Of a DNA stretch of 33,043 bases, positions 15,790-24,798 are shown piece after piece. Position numbers and translations under genes: made by a program. The first letter of the stretch is position 1. The number at the start of each line of letters is the position of its first letter. The DNA comes from Arsenophonus melophagi (GTDB lineage Bacteria > Pseudomonadota > Gammaproteobacteria > Enterobacterales > Enterobacteriaceae). The notes under the pieces were generated by a model. The model did not search any database, was not told the origin of the DNA, and saw nothing but the letters and a program-made list of their open reading frames with translations. The DNA lies in NCBI GenBank assembly GCA_032378655.1, contig JAVYJS010000012.1, forward strand, positions 1 through 33,043, read 5' to 3'.

Positions 15790-17245
15790 ATAAACGTTTA
15801 CGTTTATGTAACTGCATTGAAGTAGGTTTATTTTTTTTACCGGCAAAAGGATTATAGCTTTCTTTAAATTTAATATGTATAGGTGTTCCAATTGCTCGTA
15901 ATGTATGGCGAAAATAGTTCATTAAATAGCGTTTATAAGCATCTGATAAATCTGCAACTTGATTACCATGGATCACCACAATCATTGGGTTATAGCCACC
16001 AGCGTGTGCATATTTCATTTTCACTCTGCGACCTCTTATTCTTGGTGGCTGATGTTCTTCTTGTGCCCTCTTCATTATATTTGTTAATAATGAAGAGGGC
16101 ACTCGTCGTGTTGCCGATTTATAAGCCTCGTGAATAGAATCAAATAGATCACCTACTCGACTTCCATACAATGCTGAAACAAAATGTACTTTAGCAAAAT
16201 CAATAAAACCTAATCGCAGATCTAACATATCTTTTACCGATTGACGATCTTTTAGCGAGATACTGTCCCATTTATTCACTACAATTACCAGAGAACGCCC
16301 TGAATGCATAATAAAACCTAGTAATGACAAGTCTTGAGCAGAGATTCCTTGCTGAGCATCAATAATAAATAAAACAACATTAGAATCTTCAATTGATTGT
16401 AATGTTTTGATCACGGAAAATTTTTCAACGATCTCAGTTATTTTCATCCGTTTACGAACACCGGCAGTATCAATCAATATATACTTATATCCATCCCGCT
16501 CTATTGGAATATAAATGCTATCACGAGTTGTACCAGGAAGGTTGTAAACAACAACACGCTCTCTACCTAAAATACAGTTTACTAATGTCGACTTACCTAC
16601 ATTTTGCCGACCAACAATTGCTACTTTAATAGGTAATAAATGTGGATTAAAAATTTTTTTATGATCTTCAATTGTCATCCTTGCTTCTTCAATCAGCCAA
16701 GAAGCTGTATTGATCTTTTCTTCCGATACAGCCATGTCATGTTCAAATATTTTCAAAAAATCAGAGGAAATCACTTTTTCAATTAGTTGGTACATACCAT
16801 CTCCATGAGATGCAGAAATCGGATACATACTTTTTATACCAAGTACATAAAAATCACTTAATACCGTATTAATATCTAAACCATCGGTTTTATTAGCTAG
16901 CAAGTAAGTATCTTTTTTACGGCTGCGCAAATGTTTAGCAATCAGGTAATCTTCCAACATCAATCCCATCCTAACGTCAACCATAAAAAAAACAATATCA
17001 GCTTCTTCAATCGCTCGTAAAGCTTGTGAAGCTATATGAGTTTCTATTCCGTTTTTTGAATCATCGATACCTCCGGTATCGATGATAATAAACTCCTGTC
17101 CTGCAAACTCTGCTTTACCGTATTTTCTATCACGAGTAAAACCAGGGAAATCAGCAACTAATGCATCATTAGTTCTGGTTAATCTGTTAAATAAAGTAGA
17201 TTTTCCTACATTTTGACGTCCTACTAACGCGATGCTAGGTATCAT
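15767..17245 (-). CDS. der: Ribosome biogenesis GTPase Der (EngA)
   Basis: Essential double-GTPase that helps mature the 50S subunit. The protein has 492 residues (E. coli 490). G domain 1 has GRQNVGKST at 9-17, the switch DFPGFTRD, DTGGI at 56-60 and NKTD at 118-121. G domain 2 has GRQNVGKST at 212-220, NLPGTTRD, DTAG at 259-262 and NKWD at 324-327. A KH-like C-terminal domain follows, including GTPIHIKFKESYNPFAG, and ends in a basic tail. TGAGG lies about 8 nt before the ATG. It is downstream of bamB, as in E. coli, but a strong terminator separates them, so der probably has its own promoter. Confidence 0.97.
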   Translation of the reverse strand: MIPSIALVGRQNVGKSTLFNRLTRTNDALVADFPGFTRDRKYGKAEFAGQEFIIIDTGGIDDSKNGIETHIASQALRAIEEADIVFFMVDVRMGLMLEDYLIAKHLRSRKKDTYLLANKTDGLDINTVLSDFYVLGIKSMYPISASHGDGMYQLIEKVISSDFLKIFEHDMAVSEEKINTASWLIEEARMTIEDHKKIFNPHLLPIKVAIVGRQNVGKSTLVNCILGRERVVVYNLPGTTRDSIYIPIERDGYKYILIDTAGVRKRMKITEIVEKFSVIKTLQSIEDSNVVLFIIDAQQGISAQDLSLLGFIMHSGRSLVIVVNKWDSISLKDRQSVKDMLDLRLGFIDFAKVHFVSALYGSRVGDLFDSIHEAYKSATRRVPSSLLTNIMKRAQEEHQPPRIRGRRVKMKYAHAGGYNPMIVVIHGNQVADLSDAYKRYLMNYFRHTLRAIGTPIHIKFKESYNPFAGKKNKPTSMQLHKRKRLLTLLKKR

Positions 17246-17280
17246 TTTAAATGCCTCATAAAATTACAATCAGAAGACAA

Positions 17281-17318
17281 AAATAAAAACGGCTGCAAAT
17301 TTGCAGCCGTTTTTATTT
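17281..17318. terminator. Bidirectional intrinsic terminator after bamB
   Basis: Positions 17281-17299 and 17300-17318 form a perfect 38-bp palindrome with GC-rich core acggctgc / gcagccgt flanked by an A-run on one side and a T-run on the other. It is the most textbook terminator in the window. It would end transcription from bamB before der. Confidence 0.85.
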
Positions 17319-17377
17319 TTGTTGAAGAAGTGTATTCTTACTGTACATTGATACAATTCAGACAATTAATCAGATAA

Positions 17378-18556
17378 TTAACGCGCGATCAGATATACGA
17401 CCCCATCGTTTGCTTGAATAAGTAACTTACCACTTGCAATAACTGGACGGCTTCGTAACCCTGAACGATTTACTCTATTTTTTGCCGCAAATTTACCACC
17501 ATTGATCTCTAACCAATGGAGATAACCTTCTCCATCGCCAAGTACTAAATAATCATCATAAATGACTGGAGCAGTTAAATGACGGTGCAATAAAGCCTCT
17601 TGAGTCCATAAAATACAACCATCATACTTATTAAGTGCTAGCACAAGATCATTTTGATCAACTAAGTATATATTATTCTTAGCAAGAATAATATCATTTA
17701 CTGATCCAAAATTGCGCTTCCAGATAATTTGATGAGAGCGTATGTCAATTGCTGCTATATTCCCATTATATGCAATGACAAACACTGTGCCAGAATTAAT
17801 ATCAATAACCGGCGTGATATTTACGTCATGTAAACGATCAATTTCAGTCGCACCATGGATTGTAGAAATATATTGTCGCCATAGAATCTCTCCTTGATCA
17901 AGCATCACAGCATTAATACGACCTCCATAGCTGCCAATAATTGCTATCCCATGATCGATAGCAGGAGCTGACTTGCCTCTGATTGATAATTTTGAAGATT
18001 CTAAAGTAAGACTCCATTTGTTCTGTCCACTGGTTACATCCAGTGCTTGTAATATACCATTACTGGTATGAATCAATAATAAATTATTACTAACTACTGG
18101 CTGTGAAAGCACTTCTCCGAAAGCATCTGTTTTCCATTCTATTGACCCATTAGTCTTATTCAGTGCAATCACTTTACCGCGTTCTGTTCCTAAATAAATC
18201 TTATCTCCTGATATCGTCAGTCCACTAGAAAGTAGTGCTGGTAAATTACTACTAAAAAACCCAACATGTTCCGACAAATCAATTGACCATAATATCTTAC
18301 CCGAATCAAAAGTAATTGCTTTCACAGTTCCTTGACGATCTGCAGCATACACCACTGAATCATCATAAGCTGGTGACAGCTGAGAATAATATTTCCCAAT
18401 ACCATTGCCTACAGAACGATGCCATATAATAGAAGGTGAAAATTTATCCTCTACATTTGGTAGAGGAGACATCACTATAGGATCTTTTTCCATCGAACAT
18501 CCACTTAATAAAGCGGGTGCCAAAAAAACCACTAAGAGCACTCTACCAAATTGCAT
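17378..18556 (-). CDS. bamB: Outer-membrane assembly lipoprotein BamB
   Basis: Eight-bladed beta-propeller lipoprotein that scaffolds the BAM complex and helps feed nascent porins to BamA. The protein has 392 residues, as in E. coli. The signal peptide (1-19) ends in lipobox LSGC with lipidated Cys20 followed by Ser, which favours outer-membrane sorting. Repeats typical of PQQ-like blades recur, such as YAADRQGTVKAITFDSGKIL, YLGTERGKVIALNKTNGSI and VLGDGEGYLHWLEINGG. A GAGG lies 11 nt upstream of the ATG, inside the 14-bp gap after yfgM, so the two are surely co-transcribed. With bamE also kept, the cell evidently still builds an outer membrane. Confidence 0.96.
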   Translation of the reverse strand: MQFGRVLLVVFLAPALLSGCSMEKDPIVMSPLPNVEDKFSPSIIWHRSVGNGIGKYYSQLSPAYDDSVVYAADRQGTVKAITFDSGKILWSIDLSEHVGFFSSNLPALLSSGLTISGDKIYLGTERGKVIALNKTNGSIEWKTDAFGEVLSQPVVSNNLLLIHTSNGILQALDVTSGQNKWSLTLESSKLSIRGKSAPAIDHGIAIIGSYGGRINAVMLDQGEILWRQYISTIHGATEIDRLHDVNITPVIDINSGTVFVIAYNGNIAAIDIRSHQIIWKRNFGSVNDIILAKNNIYLVDQNDLVLALNKYDGCILWTQEALLHRHLTAPVIYDDYLVLGDGEGYLHWLEINGGKFAAKNRVNRSGLRSRPVIASGKLLIQANDGVVYLIAR

Positions 18557-18570
18557 ACTACAATTACCTC

Positions 18571-19188
18571 TTAGTTTGGTAAACTATTAATTTTTAATTT
18601 TAAAATTGTTTTCATTGTTTCAGTTCCACTTGATTCGATTCCTTGAGAATAAGCAAATCGAGCACCATCGATATCACCTTTATTCAATAATATATCACCG
18701 CGAATATTTTTAGTAATTGTATACCACCCTTTACTCTTGACTTTCTCTAATGTAATTAATGCTTGATCTGGTTTTTTTAATGCTAACTGTATACGCGCTA
18801 ATTTTATATTAAGTAAATTTTTGAGCTCATCGACATTAGCTATTGCTAATGCTTTGAATAATGTTTTTTCTGCAGCAATAAAATCATCTTTTTCCACAAA
18901 AATTTTCGCTAATTCAATATTGATTAATATACCATAAATATTATTAGCTTCATTAACAAACAGCTCAGCTGCAGTTAAAGCTTGTTTTGTATTAGCCTGT
19001 AATTGAGAAGAAATTTTCTCAAAAGCTTGAGCACTTTTTTGCAAATTATTTGCTTGATATAATTGCCAATAATGCAAACCAGAAACTATACTGACTCCAA
19101 TAAGTAATCCAGCTAATAATATTTTTTTTTTAATAAAAAGATACTTAATAACATATCTCTGCTTATTTTGAATGGTATAGGTTTCCAT
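18571..19188 (-). CDS. yfgM: YfgM, ancillary SecYEG-associated TPR protein
   Basis: Inner-membrane protein with a short cytoplasmic N-terminus, one transmembrane helix (about 22-42, KKILLAGLLIGVSIVSGLHY) and a periplasmic TPR-like helical domain. In E. coli it joins PpiD at the Sec translocon and helps pass exported proteins to periplasmic chaperones. The protein has 205 residues (E. coli 206). Diagnostic stretches are ELAKIFVEKDDFIAAEK, LARIQLALKKPDQAL and RGDILLNKGD. It lies 10 bp after hisS and 14 bp before bamB, the ancestral operon order hisS-yfgM-bamB-der. Confidence 0.93.
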   Translation of the reverse strand: METYTIQNKQRYVIKYLFIKKKILLAGLLIGVSIVSGLHYWQLYQANNLQKSAQAFEKISSQLQANTKQALTAAELFVNEANNIYGILINIELAKIFVEKDDFIAAEKTLFKALAIANVDELKNLLNIKLARIQLALKKPDQALITLEKVKSKGWYTITKNIRGDILLNKGDIDGARFAYSQGIESSGTETMKTILKLKINSLPN

Positions 19189-19198
19189 ATAGTCTCAT

Positions 19199-20476
19199 TT
19201 AACCTAAAAGTTCAGATAAACGTACAGAAATATTCTTCTGCGAAATTTTCCATTGTTCACCTGTACGTAAATTTTTTATCATGACTTCCCCTTTTTGATA
19301 TTCATCTTCACCTAAAATTAGCACAATTTTTGCCTGGTATTTATTTGCTAATGCTAATTGTTTTTTAAAATTTCCGCTACCATAATGAGTAATTAATTTC
19401 AATGTCGGTAGTTGATCGCGAATTTGTTCTGCTAAGCATAATATTAGCTGTTGACTTGCTTCACTACCAGCAATTAAACAAACATCAATCAGGTTACATT
19501 CAGCAAAAAAATCTGGATTAATACGGCGTACCAATAATACCATCCTCTCCATCCCCATAGCCAAACCTACTGCTGATGTTGCTTTGCCACCAAGCTGTTC
19601 AACAAGGCCATCATAACGACCTCCAGCACATATTGTATTCTGAGCATCTGATGTACCAGTAACCCACTCAAACACAGTACGATTATAATAATCTAATCCA
19701 CGAACTAAACGTTGATTAACTCGATATTGAACACCTACTACATCAAGTAATTTGCAAAGTTCAGCAAAATGTTTTTTGGAATCATCATCAATGTGATCAA
19801 CGAGTAATGGAGCGTCATTAAGCAATGTTTGCACATCGGGATTTTTTGAATCAAGAATTCTTAATGGATTAGTTGATAGTCGACGTCTAGAATCTTCATC
19901 TAATTTATCTTCATATTGTTGCAAAAAAATAACTAATGCCTTGCGGTATCTTGCTCGTGCTTCTAGTGAACCAATCGAATTTAATTCCAGTGAAACATGT
20001 TTGGCAATACCAAACTCACGCCACCAACGTGCTGTCATCATGATAAGTTCGGCATCAATATTTGGACCAGCTAAACCAAAAACTTCAGCACCTAACTGAT
20101 GAAATTGCCGATAACGTCCTTTTTGTGGTCGTTCATAACGAAACATTGGACCTAAATACCAAAAACGTTGGTGCTGATTGTATAATAAACCATGCTCAAT
20201 CCCAGCTCTAACACAGCCTGCTGTGTTTTCTGGACGCAAGCTTAAACTATTACCATCACGGTCATCAAAACTATACATTTCTTTTTCAATTACATCATTC
20301 ACTTCACCCATGGCCCGCGAAAATAATGCAGTTTGTTCTACAATTGGGGTTCGTATCTCACTAAAACTATAACTAGCAAGGATTTGTTTTAATTTATTTT
20401 CAATTTTTTGCCAGAATACAATATCAGTCGGAATACAGTCATGCATACCACGAATAGATTGAATATTTTTAGCCAT
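19199..20476 (-). CDS. hisS: Histidyl-tRNA synthetase
   Basis: Class II synthetase charging tRNA-His. The protein has 425 residues from this start (E. coli 424). An in-frame ATG at 20497 would add seven residues, but MAKNIQSIRG matches the family start exactly. Motif 1 (EIRTPIVEQTALFSRAMGE), motif 2 (FRYERPQKGRYRQFHQLG), the histidine-A signature RGLDYYNRTVFEW and motif 3 (GGRYDGLVEQLGG, AVGLAMGMERM) are all present. LRPENTAGCVRAG has Asn84 where E. coli has Gly; it sits between Glu83 and Thr85, which contact the histidine. No clear Shine-Dalgarno is seen. It is first of the block running through yfgM and bamB. Confidence 0.97.
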   Translation of the reverse strand: MAKNIQSIRGMHDCIPTDIVFWQKIENKLKQILASYSFSEIRTPIVEQTALFSRAMGEVNDVIEKEMYSFDDRDGNSLSLRPENTAGCVRAGIEHGLLYNQHQRFWYLGPMFRYERPQKGRYRQFHQLGAEVFGLAGPNIDAELIMMTARWWREFGIAKHVSLELNSIGSLEARARYRKALVIFLQQYEDKLDEDSRRRLSTNPLRILDSKNPDVQTLLNDAPLLVDHIDDDSKKHFAELCKLLDVVGVQYRVNQRLVRGLDYYNRTVFEWVTGTSDAQNTICAGGRYDGLVEQLGGKATSAVGLAMGMERMVLLVRRINPDFFAECNLIDVCLIAGSEASQQLILCLAEQIRDQLPTLKLITHYGSGNFKKQLALANKYQAKIVLILGEDEYQKGEVMIKNLRTGEQWKISQKNISVRLSELLG

Positions 20477-20603
20477 AGTTTTTTCTATATTTAACACTAT
20501 TTAAAATATGAATTTTAAAAGTACTCTAGATTATGAATGTGAATATCAATTTTGATCCACAAATAAAGCGAGAGTATTACAATATTGAGCTAAGATGATT
20601 ACA

Positions 20604-21725
20604 CTACGTATCTAATCGTTTGATATAAACCAGTTTATTTTTATCCAACATAGCAGCCTTTTTCCGAATTTTAGCTTCTAACTGTTCAATAATATTAGCA
20701 TTATCTAAACGCTCTTTCTGACGAACACCATCTTCATAAAATCCACTTTTTTTCTTTGCTCCAGTGACACCAAGAGTAGCCATTTCAGCTTCACCAGGAC
20801 CATTAACAATGCAACCAATAATAGAAACATCCATCGGGGTTATAATATCTTTTAGTCGCTCTTCTAATGCATGCACGGTACTAATAACATCAAATTCCTG
20901 TCGTGAACAGGTTGGACACGCAATAAAATTAATACCTCGTTGACGAATACGAAGTGATTTTAAAATATTAAAACCAACTTTAACTTCTTCCACTGGATTA
21001 GAAGCTAATGAAATACGTAATGTATCACCAATCCCTTCAGCCAATAACATTCCTAGTCCGATAGCAGATTTAACAGAGCCTGCTAGTGTACCACCTGCTT
21101 CGGTAATACCTAAATGTAAAGGTTGATCAATTTTATTAGCTAGTAGCCTGTAAGCACCAACGGCTACAAAAACATCTGAAGCTTTTACACTGATTTTAAA
21201 TTGATGAAAATTTAATCTATCCAATAGATTCACATGACGCATAGCAGATTCAACTAACGCTTCCGAAGTGGGTTTGCCATATTTTTCTTGAATATCTTTT
21301 TCTAATGAACCAGCATTAACACCAACTCTAATAGGGATATTTTTATCGCGCGCACAGTCAATAACTTGACAAATACGTTTTTCATTCCCAATATTAGCTG
21401 GGTTGATACGTAAACAATCTGCACCATATTTAGCAACTTTTAATGCGATACGATAATCAAAATGAATATCAGCAATAATCGGAACAGTGACTTGTTGTTT
21501 AATAAACTTAAACGCTTCTGCTGCCTCCATTGTAGGTACAGAAACACGTACTATATCAACACCAACTTGCTCCAAAGAATGAATTTGCCGTACAGTTGCT
21601 GAAATATCAGTTGTTCGCGTTTTAGTCATTGATTGCACTGTGATTGGGTTCCCATCACCAATAGGGATTTTACCTACATAAATTAGTTTTGATTTTCGCC
21701 TTTTTATCGGCGATTGATTATGCAT
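20604..21725 (-). CDS. ispG: IspG (GcpE), MEcPP to HMBPP reductase
   Basis: Iron-sulfur enzyme of the MEP isoprenoid pathway that converts methylerythritol cyclodiphosphate to hydroxymethylbutenyl diphosphate. The protein has 373 residues (E. coli 372). I chose 21725 rather than the ATG at 21743 because AAGGAGAG ends 4 nt upstream and MHNQSPIKRR matches the family start. The [4Fe-4S] ligands Cys270, Cys273 and Cys305 and Glu312 are intact (IACPTCSRQEFD, IIGCIVNGPGEAE). A TIM barrel precedes them (IADIHFDYRIALK, NAGSLEKD, GITEAGG). Because it needs a cluster, a functioning Fe-S assembly route must exist even though the isc genes near pepB are ruined. Confidence 0.97.
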   Translation of the reverse strand: MHNQSPIKRRKSKLIYVGKIPIGDGNPITVQSMTKTRTTDISATVRQIHSLEQVGVDIVRVSVPTMEAAEAFKFIKQQVTVPIIADIHFDYRIALKVAKYGADCLRINPANIGNEKRICQVIDCARDKNIPIRVGVNAGSLEKDIQEKYGKPTSEALVESAMRHVNLLDRLNFHQFKISVKASDVFVAVGAYRLLANKIDQPLHLGITEAGGTLAGSVKSAIGLGMLLAEGIGDTLRISLASNPVEEVKVGFNILKSLRIRQRGINFIACPTCSRQEFDVISTVHALEERLKDIITPMDVSIIGCIVNGPGEAEMATLGVTGAKKKSGFYEDGVRQKERLDNANIIEQLEAKIRKKAAMLDKNKLVYIKRLDT

Positions 21726-21738
21726 ATTACTCTCCTTT

Positions 21739-21789
21739 AACATCCATACTTAAATAACATTCATACTTAATAATTTGCGTATGGATGTT
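21739..21789 (-). promoter_or_regulatory. Stem-loop just upstream of the ispG Shine-Dalgarno
   Basis: Arms 21739-21749 and 21779-21789 (aacatccatac / gtatggatgtt) form an 11-bp stem with a 29-nt loop. On the ispG message it would end right next to the AAGGAG sequence. It might influence ribosome access or messenger stability; no regulator is known to me. Confidence 0.35.
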
Positions 21790-21839
21790 GTTTTACAATA
21801 CTCATTGTAATCCTCGTACTTTCAACTTGGCTGGACGGT

Positions 21840-21870
21840 TAGTTAATCATAAAAAATTTATGATTAACTA
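21840..21870. repeat. 14-bp-arm hairpin inside the rodZ relic
   Basis: Arms 21840-21853 and 21857-21870 (tagttaatcataaa and its complement) with loop aaa. One arm is sequence that aligns with the RodZ end, so the other looks like an inverted copy made after the gene died. Confidence 0.75.
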
Positions 21871-21986
21871 CTTTACCTCTAAAAACAGATTAACATTAGC
21901 ATGAACTCCTTATGTTAATCCCATCAGGAGTGGCACTATTAATGTGTAGTGTCTAACATGGATTCTTCATACCGCTAAATAATTTT

Positions 21987-22023
21987 TTTTCTGTAGCATC
22001 ACTTGTTTTCTGTAGCATCACTT
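21987..22023. repeat. 19-bp-period tandem duplication disrupting rodZ
   Basis: ttttctgtagcatcactt occurs at 21987-22004 and 22006-22023. On the minus strand it duplicates the codons for Asp-Ala-Thr-Glu of the RodZ C-terminal domain. Nineteen is not a multiple of three, so it shifts the frame. Confidence 0.9.
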
Positions 22024-22201
22024 ACTTCTCCAATCATTCCCTTGAAAATTCATTAAAATTGCATCATAGTTTCTATGAAAGAAGAATTAGTACTATCAGT
22101 ACCAATAGTTTCTACCCGATCATTTTCGTATGATTATTATTGCTTGTATTGCCTATTAATGGCACCCCTCTTATGTTTTTGATTAGCTGATTGATTCAAT
22201 A

Positions 22202-22858
22202 TTAATATTTGTATAAGTATTTTTTTAGTTTTGCGGAAAATGATGCAGCTTGCTGCCTATTTGATATAGGATTATTAGTTACGACTAAGGTGTTTAGCCA
22301 CATATCAGTTTCTACTGAAGACTTATTAATATTATTTTGTCTAGCTGCTTCTTTCTTATGAAAAGAAGCAGCTAGATCTTCCGAAATGTGATCAGAATTC
22401 AAACGATTCTCTTTAGCCATAGCATCTATTTCTTGCTTGTGCACTTGATATCCTTGCCACCACCCAATACCTATCATAGCAATACAAATCATGATAATTA
22501 TCCAGGTAAATTTCATTAACCAGTCTTCTTGCTTTTTTCGTGTATTGCACAGAGAGTAACTTCGCATAGGGGATATCACAGCTGATTTATCTAGCTCTGA
22601 AAAATTTTTATCTAATAATTCAAGAATATCTTTTTCTGGAATTTTTACTAATTTTGCATAAGAACGAATGTAGCCACGTAAGAAAGTAGGATCAATAGTA
22701 TTAGTCTTACTATCATCTTCTATCTCACGTACAGTGCTTACTTTTAAGCAAAGTTGCTCGGCAACCATTTCTCGAGAAAGACCAAGTTTTTCCCGTTCTT
22801 GTAATAAATGTTTGCCAACAGTGATTTCTGTTTTTTCTATTTTAGGGTTGCTATTCAT
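22202..22858 (-). CDS. rodZ: RodZ, truncated after the membrane anchor
   Basis: Cell-shape protein linking MreB to the membrane. The remaining product has 218 residues (E. coli 337). It keeps the N-terminal helix-turn-helix domain (GLSREMVAEQLCLKVSTVREIE), which binds MreB in E. coli, the juxtamembrane segment and one transmembrane helix (WIIIMICIAMIGIGWW). The periplasmic linker runs on to a premature stop, and the C-terminal beta domain lies broken downstream. Because the cytoplasmic and membrane parts are fully open, the truncated protein may still work. An ATG at 22894 would add 12 residues; MNSNPKIEKTEITVG fits the family start better. No good Shine-Dalgarno is visible for either. Confidence 0.85.
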   Translation of the reverse strand: MNSNPKIEKTEITVGKHLLQEREKLGLSREMVAEQLCLKVSTVREIEDDSKTNTIDPTFLRGYIRSYAKLVKIPEKDILELLDKNFSELDKSAVISPMRSYSLCNTRKKQEDWLMKFTWIIIMICIAMIGIGWWQGYQVHKQEIDAMAKENRLNSDHISEDLAASFHKKEAARQNNINKSSVETDMWLNTLVVTNNPISNRQQAASFSAKLKKYLYKY

Positions 22859-22894
22859 TCGCTGGATTATTAATTTTATTGAGTTTAACTTCAT

Positions 22895-23439
22895 GAAGGC
22901 TTTTAAAAACTGTATCTATCACGTTAATATACCTTCATACCGATAATATTTTTATCTCTTATTTGTAGTATCTGAACAATGCCGCTGCACTATAGGTGCT
23001 TCTTACCATAGTGTTATCATCTCCTTAGATATTTTTCATAACGTAAAAATGTTAAGTACAAATCCCACATACCTCTATCTTCGATTAGATAGCCGCATAT
23101 GACTTTGCAATCTTTTACAGTTAAGTATTCATTTTTTAATGCAAAAACCATCATACCTAGATCAGAAATCTAATTTTCTGGTTTCTACTAACAATTTTCT
23201 ACTAATACATAACTAAACTAACCGTTCTGTGGTGACAAACATAATACCAACGTCTTTGCTAAAAGCAGCATACCATTATTAAGACACCCACTAACAATAG
23301 AAGATTCATTAATGATAGATATCCTTATACCTTCACTCTTAATTAAGAAAGTTTTATTGAATGTTCATTATGTAAATTTGAATAATTAACATTCAATACT
23401 GATTGAACTATAGTTGATTAACGAACCAAAGTTGATTAA
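22895..23439. other. rodZ-rlmN spacer
   Basis: No intact gene. The right end holds an 18-bp tandem repeat at 23412-23447. Elsewhere I see only short imperfect repeats. Minus-strand fragments with a Gly-Cys/Leu-rich pattern near 23240-23320 recall TPR proteins sometimes found at this locus, but not enough to call. Confidence 0.45.
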
Positions 23440-23447
23440 CTAACCAA
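23412..23447. repeat. 18-bp tandem duplication at the 3' end of rlmN
   Basis: Two adjacent copies, agttgattaacgaaccaa (23412-23429) and agttgattaactaaccaa (23430-23447), differ at one base. The second contains the rlmN stop codon. The copy downstream of the stop therefore probably arose from the gene end. Confidence 0.85.
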
Positions 23448-24579
23448 GTACTTTTAATGTTCGGTTTGTTCGATCAATAACATTCCCTACTAACTGACCG
23501 CAAGCCGCATCAATATCATTGCCACGTGTTTTACGTACAGTCGTAGTAAAACCATATTTCATCAATACTTTCGCAAAGCGATCAATGCAGCTATAAGAAC
23601 TAGAAATATAAGGAGCGCCTGGAAAATGGTTCCATGGAATTAAATTAATTTTACTTGGTGTATGCTTAAGACACTCAGCTAGTTGATGTGCCTGTTCAAT
23701 ACTATCATTTAAACCATGTAACATGACATATTCAATAGTGACACCTCCTTGATTGGCTTTAGATTTAGCTAGATAACGGCGAACACTAGCCAAGCAAGTT
23801 TCAATATTGTATTTTTTATTAATCGGTAAAATCTTATCACGAATTTTATTAGTTGGAGCATGTAAGGAAAATGCCAACGCTACATCAATCATATCACCCA
23901 ATTTATCAATTGCTGGCGCCACACCAGAAGTCGATAAAGTTACCCGCCTTTTTGACAATCCAAAACCAAAATCATCCATCATAATTTCCATCGCGGGGAT
24001 AACATTATTGAGATTTAATAATGGCTCTCCCATCCCCATCATCACGATATTGGTAATTGGGCGCAAACTTTTTGATTTCACAGACTTAATAATTTTAGCA
24101 ACCCGCCACACTTGACCTATAATTTCTGAAACACGTAAGTTACGATTAAACCCTTGTTGTGCAGTTGAGCAAAATTTACATTTCAGCGCGCAACCAACTT
24201 GCGAGGAAATACACAGTGTCGCACGATCTTTTTCAGGAATGAACACTGTCTCGACTGTTTGCTTATCAACTATTATTGACCATTTAATCGTGCCATCAGT
24301 AGAACGCTGCTCTTTAGCAATTTCAGGTGCCTGAATTTCAGCTACTTTCTTTAATTTATTCCGTAATGTCTTGTGGATATCCGTCATCAAATAAAAATCA
24401 TCATAAGAGTGATGATAAATCCATTTCATTACTTGATCAGCTCGAAAAGGTTCTTCCCCCATGTTGCTAAAAAACTGCCGCATTTTTTTGCGATTCATAT
24501 CTAAAAAATTAACTTTTATTGATTGCCTGCCCCTGTAAAAACATGGTAAACACTTTGCGGCTGTTTTAGATTGAAACAT
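23440..24579 (-). CDS. rlmN: 23S rRNA (A2503)-C2 / tRNA (A37)-C2 methyltransferase RlmN
   Basis: Radical-SAM enzyme that methylates A2503 of 23S rRNA and A37 of some tRNAs, supporting accurate decoding. The protein has 379 residues (E. coli 384). The cluster motif Cys130-x3-Cys134-x2-Cys137 (GCALKCKFCSTAQQG) is present, with the resolving Cys123 in TLCISS and the methyl-carrier Cys in DIDAACGQL. GEPLLNLNNV and GFGLSKRRVTLSTSG are also intact. The C-terminus is a few residues shorter than in E. coli, ending RTLKVLG at a tandem duplication. GAGG lies about 9 nt before the ATG. It is a second Fe-S enzyme in this window. Confidence 0.97.
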   Translation of the reverse strand: MFQSKTAAKCLPCFYRGRQSIKVNFLDMNRKKMRQFFSNMGEEPFRADQVMKWIYHHSYDDFYLMTDIHKTLRNKLKKVAEIQAPEIAKEQRSTDGTIKWSIIVDKQTVETVFIPEKDRATLCISSQVGCALKCKFCSTAQQGFNRNLRVSEIIGQVWRVAKIIKSVKSKSLRPITNIVMMGMGEPLLNLNNVIPAMEIMMDDFGFGLSKRRVTLSTSGVAPAIDKLGDMIDVALAFSLHAPTNKIRDKILPINKKYNIETCLASVRRYLAKSKANQGGVTIEYVMLHGLNDSIEQAHQLAECLKHTPSKINLIPWNHFPGAPYISSSYSCIDRFAKVLMKYGFTTTVRKTRGNDIDAACGQLVGNVIDRTNRTLKVLG

Positions 24580-24798
24580 TCCTATTGCCTCGTTTTACAC
24601 TTTTGCGAAAACTATAGCTTTTATTACAAATAATTGAACTTTAAAAAGTTCAGTGAAATGCCAAATGTAATTGGCATTAAATTTCAATTCCTTGTTAATA
24701 CATCTCTTAACACCAGATAAAAGATAATAAACTTTTTAAAGTTGTGCTAATAAAATCCTATAAAAATCCTATTTTGTTTATTAACGCGTTTTATTTTG

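Larger units (their letters stand above)
21808..22201 (-). pseudogene. rodZ: Detached 3' part of rodZ
   Basis: Between the rodZ stop and ispG the minus strand still encodes the RodZ periplasmic domain in fragments. DAILMNFQGNDW (22065-22030) matches NALVMNFTADCW. One frame over, GEVSDATE and then DATEKKLFSGMKN (22000-21962) match LEVTDATGKKLFSGMQRK. GVHANVNLFLEVK (21909-21871) matches GAPAAVQIQYQGK. FL, a stop, then LTNRPAKLKV (21855-21817) match FIRTNQVARLTL. A 19-bp tandem duplication (21987-22023) splits the second block and breaks the frame. The total gene length would be about 350 codons, close to E. coli's 337. Confidence 0.9.
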
